DNA of 64,000 nucleotides from JABSSA01 sp039960995 (GTDB taxonomy: Bacteria > Pseudomonadota > Alphaproteobacteria > Rhodobacterales > Rhodobacteraceae). A program made the translations under genes and the position numbers. The stretch spans positions 124,001 through 188,000 of the forward strand of contig JBDVKF010000076.1 of the NCBI GenBank assembly GCA_039960995.1, given 5' to 3'. Below, piece by piece: positions 53,709 to 62,931 of this stretch (within the stretch, counting starts at the first letter, position 1; each line of letters begins with the position of its first letter). The notes beneath the pieces are model-generated. The model did not search any database. It was not told where the DNA came from and saw only the letters and a list, made by a program, of their open reading frames with translations.

Positions 53709-54842
53709 TCAGTTATCGCCAAGACTAGACACGGAATTTGCACTCGCAATTGGTCCGGTCAGAGCGCCAAGGATTTTTGTGAATTGAGTATATGGCGCTT
53801 CTGTCACGAAAAGCGTGTCTCCATCGCGGATAACGAAATCTCGCGCGTTGAACAGACCATTGGGTTCGCTCAGATTAATAACGTAGATCAGGCGTTGGTC
53901 ACCGCGAAGATCTTTTCGGCCAAGAACCGCATTGGCCACCTCATCAGTTTCGTCACGCAGAACAAAGACCCCGGTTGGATCTGCTGTGCGTGAGTTCAAG
54001 CCGCCAACCTGTGCAATGGCCTCCAAGGCCGAAAGGTTTTGGGTTTCGAACGGCACGCGCGATTGGCCGCCTGTTGCACCCAAGGCTGTGAAGGCGCGAG
54101 AGTCTTCTTCGACCAAAATCTTGTCACCGCCGCGCAGGGCGATATCCAGATGTGGATTGTCGTAAAGATCTTCGAACCAGATGGTGTCAGACACATGTCC
54201 CCGCTGAACCGTGACTTGCGCGATGCCGGGTTCGATTGTTACTCCACCAGCGCGTGCCAACATTGTGGTCAGTGTGCGGGTTGGACGTTCGATTGCATAA
54301 ACACCCTGCGCACCAACAGAACCGATCAACGAAACAGTTGAACCATCACCCGCTACGCGACGTACTTGGACTTGCGGATCGGGCGTTTGTTCTTCTAGTT
54401 TTTGTGTGATTATGCGCCGAATGGCTTCGGGTGTATTTCCAGACGCGCGAATGCGACCAGCGTACGGAACAAAAACAAATCCATCACCATCGACTTGAAC
54501 TTCTTCAAGGATTGTCGAATTCGTCCCTTCACCCGCCAGCAAACCATCATCAACGTTTTCCCAAATCGTCAGACCTAAAACATCGCCGGGTCGAATTGTA
54601 TCAGACCCAAGTTGACCCGCGCTGAGCAATGATTTCGAAAATCCCAGCGGCGGAGTGAAAGCTGTGGCACGCGTTACATTGTCGTCGACTGATACCACAA
54701 ATGCGTCGCCTTCATTTTCCACAGAGCCCGCAAAAATTTGACGTTTGTTTGGGCCAGCTTGTGGCAGACCGCATGATGCGAGAATGCTCAAAACGGCGAG
54801 TGCTGCAACGGGCCTTGCCCAGCGACGAATATTGAAAATCAC
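53709..54842 (-). CDS. Wza-like capsule polysaccharide export lipoprotein
   Basis: 377 residues from GTG 54842, which has GAGGAG upstream. A lipoprotein signal ends in ILASCGLPQAG with a LASC lipobox (Cys about residue 25). Poly_export (PF02563) domain GDVLGLTIWENVDDGLL and repeated SLBB domains follow. It forms the outer-membrane exit channel for capsule. A longer frame to 54902 has no family support. It lies between the KpsC and KpsS genes on the minus strand. Confidence 0.88.
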   Translation of the reverse strand: MIFNIRRWARPVAALAVLSILASCGLPQAGPNKRQIFAGSVENEGDAFVVSVDDNVTRATAFTPPLGFSKSLLSAGQLGSDTIRPGDVLGLTIWENVDDGLLAGEGTNSTILEEVQVDGDGFVFVPYAGRIRASGNTPEAIRRIITQKLEEQTPDPQVQVRRVAGDGSTVSLIGSVGAQGVYAIERPTRTLTTMLARAGGVTIEPGIAQVTVQRGHVSDTIWFEDLYDNPHLDIALRGGDKILVEEDSRAFTALGATGGQSRVPFETQNLSALEAIAQVGGLNSRTADPTGVFVLRDETDEVANAVLGRKDLRGDQRLIYVINLSEPNGLFNARDFVIRDGDTLFVTEAPYTQFTKILGALTGPIASANSVSSLGDN

Positions 54843-54959
54843 TGCTCGGTCTCCTCGACCTGTTCTTATCTGGCGGAATCGGCCGCTTTCTACTGCGAAC
54901 ACATTTTTGACAAATTATGCCACGAACTCAGAAAAAGCTACCGCTTGGTAACTGTGATA

Positions 54960-56252
54960 TCAGATCACAACACGCAACTGTTGCCTTGGAGCCGCGGTTC
55001 CATAAGCCAGCGCGTCGTATGGATCGTCTTTAGACAACATCATATCAACGACTTGACGCAACAATTGTCTTCGCCCCTTGGTTGAATAAAACCCGCCAGG
55101 AAGTTGGCTGGTTTCAAGAAGGTAGCGTCGATAATCCTTGTAGGCACGCGTGTCTGGACGGGCTGCAGTTTCAAAAAACACCGCCAAGGGTTGATCTGAA
55201 ACAAATTCAGGTTTGGCAAAGACTGCTTGTCCGAATACTTTTAAGGGGATGCCGCGCCAAAGCACTTGTTGCGCCGCTGTGGAGTTCACAGTCACGGCGC
55301 TGCGTGCATCGTTCAACAATTTCGCCAGTTTACCGCCACGCACATAATGCACGCGATCCGCGACGTCGAATTCGCGCGCAAGCCGTTTGATTTCGTTGCG
55401 AATGGGAACCCGACCGTCTTCCAAAGGATGTGCTTTGAACACCAGATGATGATGGCGCGCAGCCCCGGAGGAAAATTCTTTGACCACAAGGGCAAGAAAG
55501 TCGGTCATCGAAGAAAACGGCGAGTGCATTTGAAACGATGCGTCATGCTCGAGCTGAAGTAATGCCAGATGATATGGAAAGCCCCCATGTCGAATGCGCA
55601 AGGTGGAGCTTATGCGGTCAAGCGCATGCAGCGGCATGAAGAGCAAACGCCGCAGATACAAACGAAATTCTTTGGATACGCTTATGGCGCGATGCGGTTG
55701 AAAATTCTGGTAGCGCTTGTTTTTGAAAAGAACAAACCAATGATAAAGAGCGCCATAAAAAACGTGTTGACGCATGTCGCCCCAGCTGGCGGGAGGTAGA
55801 GGCGATTCCATGTCAGATTGCGCCAAAGCCGTCTGCATTTGGGCGATGTCCATGTCCATTAGACGCGAATGCCCGTTGCTTCCACCACGTTCGTAGGTCA
55901 CCCAATAGGGCCGCATGTATCCTTCTTCGAAGACGTGTACTGTGATCCCGTTGTTTTTGGCGTGTTCGACGGCGGTCGCGTGGATTGGCCTGGTATCGCC
56001 ATAAAGAACAATATCCGTCACGTTCTTGGAGGTGCAGATTTCGGCGAATTTACTGGCCCAGTCGACGGGTTCCCCTGTGTAGGGCAAGTATGAATTTTTA
56101 TCCGGCCAAAAGGCCTGATCTCCGGCGTTGAAACCTACACGCCACACTTCAGCGCCAGTCAAACGCAGCATTTTGCCAAGCTGCTTGAAGAATGGCCCAT
56201 GCGGTCCTTGTAGGAAAAGAAAAACCCGATTGTCTGCCGGATGACCTGTCAT
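54960..56252 (-). CDS. kpsS: Capsule polysaccharide biosynthesis protein (KpsS/LipB-like)
   Basis: 430 residues from ATG 56252. Motifs FLFLQGPHGPFFKQLGKML at the start, VFEEGYMRPYWVTYERGGSNGHS, KAHPLEDG and VTVNSTAAQQVLWRGIPLKVFGQAVF are typical of KpsS, the first Kdo transferase of the capsule linker. The sequence upstream of 56252 overlaps the ribE leader and is probably not translated. Works with KpsC; both act at the inner membrane. First gene of the minus-strand block. Confidence 0.88.
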   Translation of the reverse strand: MTGHPADNRVFLFLQGPHGPFFKQLGKMLRLTGAEVWRVGFNAGDQAFWPDKNSYLPYTGEPVDWASKFAEICTSKNVTDIVLYGDTRPIHATAVEHAKNNGITVHVFEEGYMRPYWVTYERGGSNGHSRLMDMDIAQMQTALAQSDMESPLPPASWGDMRQHVFYGALYHWFVLFKNKRYQNFQPHRAISVSKEFRLYLRRLLFMPLHALDRISSTLRIRHGGFPYHLALLQLEHDASFQMHSPFSSMTDFLALVVKEFSSGAARHHHLVFKAHPLEDGRVPIRNEIKRLAREFDVADRVHYVRGGKLAKLLNDARSAVTVNSTAAQQVLWRGIPLKVFGQAVFAKPEFVSDQPLAVFFETAARPDTRAYKDYRRYLLETSQLPGGFYSTKGRRQLLRQVVDMMLSKDDPYDALAYGTAAPRQQLRVVI

Positions 56253-56402
56253 GTTGCCCCGAATACGCGATGTTTGTTGACGTCCGATGAAATCGTAGAA
56301 TCCCGTCAAAACTATGTCTTGTGTAGAGCAAAGCAGCAAGGGCGGGCTTGTGCTAGATGCGCAGCAAGGCTACCTCGGGACACAACAGAAAGGGTATCTG
56401 GA

Positions 56403-56990
56403 ATGTTCACAGGGATCGTTACGGATGTCGGCACGATTGCGGCTTTGCATCAAGAAGGTGATCTGCGTGCGCGGATCAAGACACGTTACGACATGGCCAA
56501 AGTGGATTTGGGCGCATCAATTGCGTCTGATGGCGTGTGTTTGACCGTCGTAGAACTGGGCGCAGATTGGTATGATGTCCAGATCAGTGCTGAAACAGTT
56601 ACCAAGACAAATATCGGTCAGTGGACCGAGGGAAAACGCGTTAACCTTGAACGTGCATTGCGTGTTGGAGATGAGCTGGGCGGGCACATTGTGTCGGGGC
56701 ACGTTGATGGTGTTGCCGAAATCGTGTCGATTGTGGACGAAGGGGATAGCACCCGGGTTCAATTGCGTGCTCCTAAAGAGTTGGCCAGATTCATCGCGCC
56801 GAAAGGGTCAGTGGCCCTGAACGGGACGTCATTGACTGTGAATGAGGTGCAAGATCTGGTTTTTGGTATTAACTTTATTCCGCACACCAAATTGGTCACC
56901 ACGTGGGGTGATGTCCGCTTGGGAGATCAAGTGAATTTAGAGATTGATACGCTGGCGCGCTATGTGGCGCGCCTTGCCGAGGCAAGCTAG
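56403..56990 (+). CDS. ribE: Riboflavin synthase alpha chain
   Basis: 195 residues starting MFTGIVTDVGTI. Two lumazine-binding barrels are present, each with a conserved block (SDGVCLTVVEL and LNGTSLTVNEV; GGHIVSGHVDG between them). It disproportionates two lumazine molecules to riboflavin. A longer frame starts at 56241 but the family start is the MFTGIV. It resumes the rib cluster after the capsule genes; ribB follows 172 bp later. Confidence 0.95.
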   Translation: MFTGIVTDVGTIAALHQEGDLRARIKTRYDMAKVDLGASIASDGVCLTVVELGADWYDVQISAETVTKTNIGQWTEGKRVNLERALRVGDELGGHIVSGHVDGVAEIVSIVDEGDSTRVQLRAPKELARFIAPKGSVALNGTSLTVNEVQDLVFGINFIPHTKLVTTWGDVRLGDQVNLEIDTLARYVARLAEAS

Positions 56991-57162
56991 TATCGAGCCG
57001 AAATTGATTTCGGAATTGAAATTGATCTCGTGGACAGGCCTGCGGCCTGACATGACACTGGAGCGCTTAGCTTATGTGAGCCCTTCATGGAAAAGAGGCG
57101 ACGTTTGTCTGGCGTTCTGAATGGCAACGGATTAAGGGGCGGCAAGAAATGAAGGGACTGCT
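56991..57162 (+). other. ribB leader with hairpins
   Basis: 172-bp gap with two hairpins: CCGAAA/TTTCGG (56998-57003, 57008-57013, loop TTGA) and CAGGCC/GGCCTG (57035-57040, 57044-57049, loop TGC), plus a direct repeat GAAATTGAT. I do not see the conserved blocks of an FMN riboswitch. A ribB promoter may lie here. Confidence 0.4.
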
Positions 57163-58284
57163 ATGAGTTTCGAAACACCCGGTGCTGTTGAGCAAAATCT
57201 GTCGGATGCGTTGTCGCCGATCGAAGAGATCATCGAAGAGGCGCGTGCAGGGCGCATGTTTATTCTTGTGGATCATGAAGATCGTGAGAATGAGGGCGAT
57301 CTTGTTATTCCAGCAAGTTTCGCAACGACTGAGGCGATCAACTTCATGGCGACACATGGTCGGGGTCTTGTTTGTCTGACGCTGCCGGCAGAACGTGTAG
57401 ACGAGCTGGGTTTGCCGATGATGGTCACACATAATTCCTCGCGCCATGAAACCGGGTTTACGGTTTCGATTGAAGCCCGCGAGGGCATAGAAACTGGCAT
57501 TTCGGCGGGCGACAGGGCGCGAACAGTCAGTGTTGCCATTGATCCAAAAGCAACATCAGCTGATTTGGCGACACCGGGGCACGTGTTTCCGGTCCGTGCG
57601 CGCAAAGGCGGGGTGCTTGTCAGAGCAGGGCACACGGAAGCCGGATGTGACGTGGCACGTTTGGCGGGGCATTATCCAGCCAGCGTGATTTGTGAGATCA
57701 TGAATGAAGACGGCACAATGGCGCGTTTGCCGCAGTTGGTCGATTACGCAAAGCGGCACCAGCTGAAAATCGGCACGATCTCCGAGTTGATTGCGTATCG
57801 ACGCCGTCATGACAATTTGGTCGTTAAATCCCAAGAACGTGTTGTGACGTCCGAATATGGCGGTGACTGGAACATGACGATCTGGACGGATCAGACGTGG
57901 GGTGTTGAGCATGTGACATTGGCCAAGGGCGACATCACGACGCCTGAACCGGTCTTGGTGCGCACGCATGCAATGCAAGAGGTAACCGATATTCTTGGCA
58001 TTGGAACACGGCGTGTTGGTGAATTGCAGCGAGCAATGGAATTGATCGCACAAGAAGGACGCGGTGTCGTTTGTCTGTTCCGCGAACCGCGCAAAGCCCT
58101 TTTTGATCACGAAGAAACAGGGCCACGCATCGTCAAGAACACAGGGCTTGGGGCGCAAATGCTTTCCAATCTGGGTTTGTCCAAGCTTGTTCTTTTGACC
58201 GACAGCACACGTACGACTTACATGGGCATCGACGCTTACGGTCTTGAGATTGTCGATACACGTCCAATCATGGGAGACAACTAA
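57163..58284 (+). CDS. ribB: 3,4-dihydroxy-2-butanone 4-phosphate synthase fused to a degenerate GTP cyclohydrolase II-like domain (RibBX type)
   Basis: 373 residues. The first roughly 210 are an intact RibB domain (VDHEDRENEGDLVIPA, MATHGRGLVCL, PGHVFPVRARKGGVLVRAGHTEAGCDV). The C-terminal part, about residues 225-373, aligns with RibA (VRTHAMQEVTDILG, QEGRGVVCLFRE, LGAQMLSNLGLSKLVLLT) but lacks the three zinc Cys of E. coli RibA (SECLTGD, RCDCG) and the GRNIGL stretch. It should therefore make butanone phosphate but not open GTP. This matches the RibBX type described in proteobacteria. Confidence 0.92.
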   Translation: MSFETPGAVEQNLSDALSPIEEIIEEARAGRMFILVDHEDRENEGDLVIPASFATTEAINFMATHGRGLVCLTLPAERVDELGLPMMVTHNSSRHETGFTVSIEAREGIETGISAGDRARTVSVAIDPKATSADLATPGHVFPVRARKGGVLVRAGHTEAGCDVARLAGHYPASVICEIMNEDGTMARLPQLVDYAKRHQLKIGTISELIAYRRRHDNLVVKSQERVVTSEYGGDWNMTIWTDQTWGVEHVTLAKGDITTPEPVLVRTHAMQEVTDILGIGTRRVGELQRAMELIAQEGRGVVCLFREPRKALFDHEETGPRIVKNTGLGAQMLSNLGLSKLVLLTDSTRTTYMGIDAYGLEIVDTRPIMGDN

Positions 58285-58805
58285 TGGCATCTATTTCGCA
58301 TCACGTTTTAGAGCGGCCAAGTTTTGATAAGCCGGTCAAGTTACTGATCGTTGTTGCCCCCTATTATAAAGATATTGCTGACAATATGGTGGCTGGGGCG
58401 CGTGCGGAAATCGAAGCGGCAGACGGCACCCATGATTTGATCGAAGTGCCCGGAGCATTGGAAATTCCGACCGCTATCGGTATCGCGGAACGGATGTCGA
58501 ACTTTGATGGCTATGTCGCGCTTGGCTGTGTCATCCGAGGTGAGACAACGCATTATGACACTGTATGCAATGATTCCAGCCGGGCAATTACGTTGCTGGG
58601 GCTACAGGGGCTGTGCATTGGCAATGGCATTCTGACGGTCGAAAATATGGCGCAAGCCGACGTGCGGGCCAGCACGGCGGACCAGAACAAAGGGGGCGGA
58701 GCGGCTGCTGCCGCCTTGCACCTGATTGCGCTCAGCCGTAAGTGGGGCGCAAAGACAAAGGGAGTCGGTTTCAAACCGCTCTTGGACCCCATTCAGATTG
58801 CCTGA
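58284..58805 (+). CDS. ribH: 6,7-dimethyl-8-ribityllumazine synthase
   Basis: 173 residues. Strand LLIVVAPYYKDIADNMV, the GALEIPTAI loop, and the catalytic block GCVIRGETTHYDTVCNDSS with the conserved His. It condenses the products of RibB and RibD to lumazine. TAATG overlap with ribB and 6 bp before nusB. Confidence 0.96.
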   Translation: MASISHHVLERPSFDKPVKLLIVVAPYYKDIADNMVAGARAEIEAADGTHDLIEVPGALEIPTAIGIAERMSNFDGYVALGCVIRGETTHYDTVCNDSSRAITLLGLQGLCIGNGILTVENMAQADVRASTADQNKGGGAAAAALHLIALSRKWGAKTKGVGFKPLLDPIQIA

Positions 58806-58811
58806 GGCACC

Positions 58812-59279
58812 ATGACCCTTTCGGGAAACCAAAAACGAAAAATGCGTTCGGCTGCGCGCCTCTATGGCGTGCAAGCCTTGTTTCAAATGGAAACCAGTGG
58901 CCAAACGGTTGAAGCCGTTCAGCAAGAGTTTCTGGATCACAGATTTGGCGCGACCTATGATGAAGGTGAGATGGTCGAAGGTGACGTCGATCATTTTACG
59001 CGCGTGGTTGAGGACGCTGTAAATCATCAGGCGTCGATCGACCAATCAACAGACAGGGCATTGGTTGCCAAATGGCCAATCGGGCGGATCGACCCAACGT
59101 TGCGGGCTTTGTTTCGTGCGGCGGGTGCTGAATTTCGCGACGCGGACACGCCGCCGATCGTCGTGATCAAAGAATACGTCGAAGTTGCGGGTGCGTTTTT
59201 TCCAGACGGAAAAGAAGCCAAATTTGTGAACGCCGTACTGGATCACATGGCGCGCGAAGCCCGCCCCGAAGACTTCTGA
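58812..59279 (+). CDS. nusB: Transcription antitermination protein NusB
   Basis: 155 residues, all-helical. RLYGVQALFQMETSG near the N-terminus and VVIKEYVEVAGAFFPDGKEAKFVNAVLDHMAREAR at the C-terminus are the family hallmarks. Forms the BoxA-binding complex with NusE for rRNA antitermination. Last gene of the rib-nusB operon. Confidence 0.96.
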   Translation: MTLSGNQKRKMRSAARLYGVQALFQMETSGQTVEAVQQEFLDHRFGATYDEGEMVEGDVDHFTRVVEDAVNHQASIDQSTDRALVAKWPIGRIDPTLRALFRAAGAEFRDADTPPIVVIKEYVEVAGAFFPDGKEAKFVNAVLDHMAREARPEDF

Positions 59280-59401
59280 TTGCAAAGCCAGACCTTGCGC
59301 AGGACAAATGACAGTTGTGTGCAGGGCGCATGATCGGCAAAGTGGCGGTCGAGTTTTGATCTGATACTTCAGGTGCAAAAGATCCAACGACAGGATTGAT
59401 C

Positions 59402-60364
59402 ATGCGTGCAATGCAATTGCGAGACCTTGGCCAACCATTGGTCATGAGTGACGTCCCCACGCCCCAGCCCGGTCCGGGTGAAGTGCTGATCAGATTGGCG
59501 GCCTGCGGTTTGAATTTTGGCGACACGTTGATCGTCAAAGGAACCTATCAGGAAAAACCTCAACGTCCCGCGACTATCGGCATGGAAGTTTCCGGTATCA
59601 TCGAAGCCGTTGGCGAAGGTGTCACAGATTTAAAACCGGGACAGCGCATTGCAGCCTATAGCGGATACGGTGGCTTGGCCGAATACGCCGTGTTTCCAGC
59701 CAGCTATTGCGTCCCGATCCCAGATCAAATGTCTTTTGTCGATGCCGCTGCTTTCCTTGTCGCGTACGGCACCAGCCACGTGGCGCTTGATTTCAAAGCA
59801 CACTTGCAACCGGGGGAACGTCTTCTTGTTTTAGGCGCATCGGGGGGTGTTGGTCTAACGGCTGTTGAATTGGGCAAGCTGATGGGGGCCGAAGTGATCG
59901 CTTGTGCCCGCGGTGAGAACAAGCTTGCGGTCGCTCAACAAGCAGGTGCGGATCACCTGCTGGACAGTGATACTGTGAATTTGCGCGACGCCGTAAAAAC
60001 CTTGGGCGGAGCTGATGTTGTGTATGATCCCGTCGGAGGCGCGTTGTTTGATGCAGCCTTGCGGGCATGCAATCTTGGCGCGCGTTTGCTGCCCCTGGGT
60101 TTTGCAAGCGGGACTGTTCCGCAAATCCCGGCGAATTACCTATTGGTAAAGAACCTCACTGTTCTTGGGCTGTATTGGGGCGGCTATCTACGTCTTGATC
60201 CCAGCGTTTTGACAAACAGTTTCCGCGTTCTGATCGACTGGTACGTTCAAGGGCGATTGCATCCCCATGTCAGCAATGTTCTGCCGTTAGAGCAGGCCAA
60301 CGAAGGCTTGGATCTTTTGCGCAACCGCCAAGCGACTGGAAAAGTTATCATCGAAATCGCCTGA
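59402..60364 (+). CDS. NADPH:quinone oxidoreductase family protein (zinc-free MDR)
   Basis: 320 residues. MDR fold without zinc ligands: NFGDTLIVKGTYQEKPQRPATIGMEVSGIIEAVGEGV, the cofactor loop VLGASGGVGLTAVELGKLMGAEVIACA and VYDPVGGALFDAALR. Resembles QorA/zeta-crystallin-type reductases that reduce quinones or enals; substrate unknown. ATG 59402 preferred over a TTG two codons earlier. Independent gene downstream of nusB. Confidence 0.9.
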   Translation: MRAMQLRDLGQPLVMSDVPTPQPGPGEVLIRLAACGLNFGDTLIVKGTYQEKPQRPATIGMEVSGIIEAVGEGVTDLKPGQRIAAYSGYGGLAEYAVFPASYCVPIPDQMSFVDAAAFLVAYGTSHVALDFKAHLQPGERLLVLGASGGVGLTAVELGKLMGAEVIACARGENKLAVAQQAGADHLLDSDTVNLRDAVKTLGGADVVYDPVGGALFDAALRACNLGARLLPLGFASGTVPQIPANYLLVKNLTVLGLYWGGYLRLDPSVLTNSFRVLIDWYVQGRLHPHVSNVLPLEQANEGLDLLRNRQATGKVIIEIA

Positions 60365-61339
60365 TCAACGCCCCTTGATCTTCTGCGTTGCGATAGGGCG
60401 CGCCTTTTGTTGTTCACGCAGAAAAACAAACAAACCGGCCCCAAGGATAAGTGCGATCCCGATCCAGACTTCGAGTTCGGGCAAGTCGCCAAAAATCACG
60501 AATCCCCAGAATACCGCCATCGGCAGGCCGATATATTCAAACGGTGCGATGGTCGCAGCATCTGCGACGCGATAGGCGGCGCTTAACGTATACCCGATCG
60601 CAGCTGAATTCAGGCCCAAGCCCAGAAATACCCACCAATCAGACCCGCTTGGCCAAACCCAAGATCGCAACAGAAAAACCAGCGATGGGTTGGTTGCGCC
60701 TTCTGCAAACCGGCCATCCCCTGCGATTACAAAGAACCCGAGTGAGACGAGAATGAAAGTGGCTTGGATATAGACGGCCATCGCGCTGGCTTTGCTTTTG
60801 ACGCCCAATTTTCGTGTCAGTATCTGGTTTAGTGCATAGGTGAATGCCGCCAGGATTGGCAGCAACAAGACGACGCGCGGTGCATCTAATCCACCTGTGT
60901 CGACCCATGGACGTTGCATGATTATAACGCCAACAAAACCGATAAAAACCGCGCTCATGCGCATTGGGCCGACTTTCTCGCCCAAGATCGGGATGGATAG
61001 CAATGTTATGAAAAGGGGGGCCGCGAAAAACAGGGCGGTGGCTTCGGCGAGCGGTAAGGCGGCGAGTGCAGCAAAAAAGGACATGTTTGCAATGACGATC
61101 AAAACCCCGCGCAATGCGTGCAGACCCGGTGTGCGCGTCCGCAGAATGCGCCAGCCACCTTCCCATTTTACGATGAAGAGGGTGACCAAAATACCCAACG
61201 CGGATCGCGCGAAAACGATCTGATGCAGAGGGAACTCACCTGATAAGGCTTTAATAAGCATGTCGTTGATCGAAATGCAGAAAACGCCCACCACAATGAA
61301 AAGAATGCCAAGACGCGCTTGGTTCAATGCGTTGTCCAT
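60365..61339 (-). CDS. EamA-family (DMT superfamily) transporter
   Basis: 324 residues with about ten membrane spans arranged as two EamA repeats (SINDMLIKALSGEFPLHQIVFARSALGIL in the first; NSAAIGYTLSAAYRVADAATIAPFEYIGLPMAVFWGFVIFGD in the second). Inner-membrane metabolite exporter or importer with unknown substrate. Stop codon abuts the end of the quinone oxidoreductase gene. Confidence 0.9.
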   Translation of the reverse strand: MDNALNQARLGILFIVVGVFCISINDMLIKALSGEFPLHQIVFARSALGILVTLFIVKWEGGWRILRTRTPGLHALRGVLIVIANMSFFAALAALPLAEATALFFAAPLFITLLSIPILGEKVGPMRMSAVFIGFVGVIIMQRPWVDTGGLDAPRVVLLLPILAAFTYALNQILTRKLGVKSKASAMAVYIQATFILVSLGFFVIAGDGRFAEGATNPSLVFLLRSWVWPSGSDWWVFLGLGLNSAAIGYTLSAAYRVADAATIAPFEYIGLPMAVFWGFVIFGDLPELEVWIGIALILGAGLFVFLREQQKARPIATQKIKGR

Positions 61340-61415
61340 GACCTTTGCTTAACACGTGCACTGGTCCTGTCACGTGAAATCCGATAGCCAAGGTTTAACG
61401 AACGGAGGACGCCCT

Positions 61416-61937
61416 ATGAAAATGACAGACACTCGACAGATAACGGCATCACCCGAGGATGTTTACGCGGCCCTTTTGAGCCCTGAGGTGTTGAAAGCTT
61501 GTGTGCCCGGCGCAACCGAAGTTGCCGGCAATCCGCAAGACGGTTTTGAAGCAACCGTTGTTCAAAAAGTGGGGCCAGTAAAAGCGACGTTCAAAGGTCA
61601 GGTGACTTTGACCGATTTGATCGAAAACCAAAGCCTGACCATTACGGGCGAAGGCAAAGGGGGCGCGGCTGGTTTTGCAAAAGGTGGCGCCGAGGTCAGG
61701 ATTGCGGCCAAAGACGGTGGGACCGAGCTGAGTTATGACGTCGAGGCCAAGGTAGGCGGGAAAATCGCCCAACTGGGAAGCCGGATCGTTGATGGGTTTG
61801 CGAAGAAAATGGCGGATCAGTTTTTCAATAATCTCCAATCCCATTTGGAAGGCCCTTCCGACGGCGAAGATGCATCGGAAGATGAAGGCGAAACCAAAAA
61901 GGGATGGTTGGGCCGTTTAACGGGTGGTGGTGACTGA
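61416..61937 (+). CDS. CoxG-like SRPBCC-domain protein
   Basis: 173 residues, ATG 61416 with GGAGG ten bases upstream. The core MKMTDTRQITASPEDVYAALLSPEVLKACVPGATEV and the later GPVKATFKGQVTLTDL, GGKIAQLGSRIVDGFAKKMADQFF define CoxG (PF06240), named after a carbon-monoxide dehydrogenase accessory factor. The last 30 residues form an acidic tail then KKGWLGRLTGGG, which may contact a membrane. No coxSML genes are nearby, so the role here is open. Confidence 0.85.
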   Translation: MKMTDTRQITASPEDVYAALLSPEVLKACVPGATEVAGNPQDGFEATVVQKVGPVKATFKGQVTLTDLIENQSLTITGEGKGGAAGFAKGGAEVRIAAKDGGTELSYDVEAKVGGKIAQLGSRIVDGFAKKMADQFFNNLQSHLEGPSDGEDASEDEGETKKGWLGRLTGGGD

Positions 61938-61995
61938 ACCGTGACAATTTGTCGACGAAACGTTCCTTGAAACGCGTTGAATCTGAAAGCTGCAA

Positions 61996-62931
61996 ATGCC
62001 CCCAATTCTTAAGATCAATGACTTGCGCAAAAGTTATGCAAGCGGTTTCGAAGCGCTGAAAGGTGTTTCGCTTGAAATTAACGAAGGTGAAATCATTGCA
62101 TTGCTGGGGCCAAACGGTGCTGGCAAGACGACTTTGATTTCCACCGTGTGCGGGATTACGACGCCGACATCCGGTACTGTTTCTGTCGCCGGTCACGATA
62201 TTACTTCCGATTACCGTGCGGCCCGAAGCCTGATCGGCTTGGTTCCTCAAGAAATTGCGCTAGAGCCATTTGAAAAGGTCATCAATACAGTTCGGTTTTC
62301 GCGCGGGCTATTCGGAAAAGGCCGTAAAGATTCTGTTGTCGAAGATATCCTGAAACGCCTGTCCCTTTGGGACAAACGCAAAAGCGCGGTCAAAGAACTC
62401 TCTGGTGGGATGAAACGGCGTGTGCTGATCGCGAAAGCTTTGGCGCATGAACCGCGTATCTTGTTTCTGGATGAACCAACTGCAGGTGTCGATGTCGAGT
62501 TGCGCAAAGACATGTGGAACATCGTAGCCGATCTGAAAGCTCAAGGCGTGACGATCATTTTGACCACGCACTATATCGAAGAGGCCGAAGCCATTGCCGA
62601 TCGGGTTGGTGTGATCAACAAAGGTCAATTGTTACTGGTCGAAGAGAAAACCCAATTGATGGCGCAGATGGGTCAGAAAGAACTGGAAGTGCAGTTGGTG
62701 ACCGCTGTGCAGAGCGTTCCGGATCAACTTGCCGGGTACGATCTGAGGCTTGGTGAAGGTGGTGCATCAATGATTTATGCATATGACACCAAATCTGATC
62801 GGACAGGCATTACACGTTTGTTGACAGATGTGGCCGCAGCGGGGCTACAGCTGCGTGATGTTGTGACACGTCAATCAAGCCTTGAGGATATTTTTGTCAG
62901 CCTCGTTCAAGAAGAGGAGGCCGCGCAATGA
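61996..62931 (+). CDS. ABC-2 type transporter ATP-binding protein (YadG-like)
   Basis: 311 residues. Walker A GPNGAGKTT, Q-loop GLVPQEIALEPFE, signature LSGGMKRRVLIAKAL, Walker B ILFLDEPTAGVDVE and H-loop TTHYIEEAEAIADRVGVI. Size and C-terminal extension fit E. coli YadG (about 308 residues), not the short KpsT/Wzt ATPases. Overlaps the permease gene by 4 bp. Exporter of unknown substrate. Confidence 0.92.
   Translation: MPPILKINDLRKSYASGFEALKGVSLEINEGEIIALLGPNGAGKTTLISTVCGITTPTSGTVSVAGHDITSDYRAARSLIGLVPQEIALEPFEKVINTVRFSRGLFGKGRKDSVVEDILKRLSLWDKRKSAVKELSGGMKRRVLIAKALAHEPRILFLDEPTAGVDVELRKDMWNIVADLKAQGVTIILTTHYIEEAEAIADRVGVINKGQLLLVEEKTQLMAQMGQKELEVQLVTAVQSVPDQLAGYDLRLGEGGASMIYAYDTKSDRTGITRLLTDVAAAGLQLRDVVTRQSSLEDIFVSLVQEEEAAQ

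Noticed and set aside
56991..57162. FMN riboswitch before ribB
   Set aside because: Expected from the gene context, but the conserved FMN-element blocks are not visible in this gap or before ribD.
59285..59330. Terminator after nusB
   Set aside because: CCTTGCGCA and TGTGCAGGG can pair with two wobbles, but the loop is long and no T-run follows.
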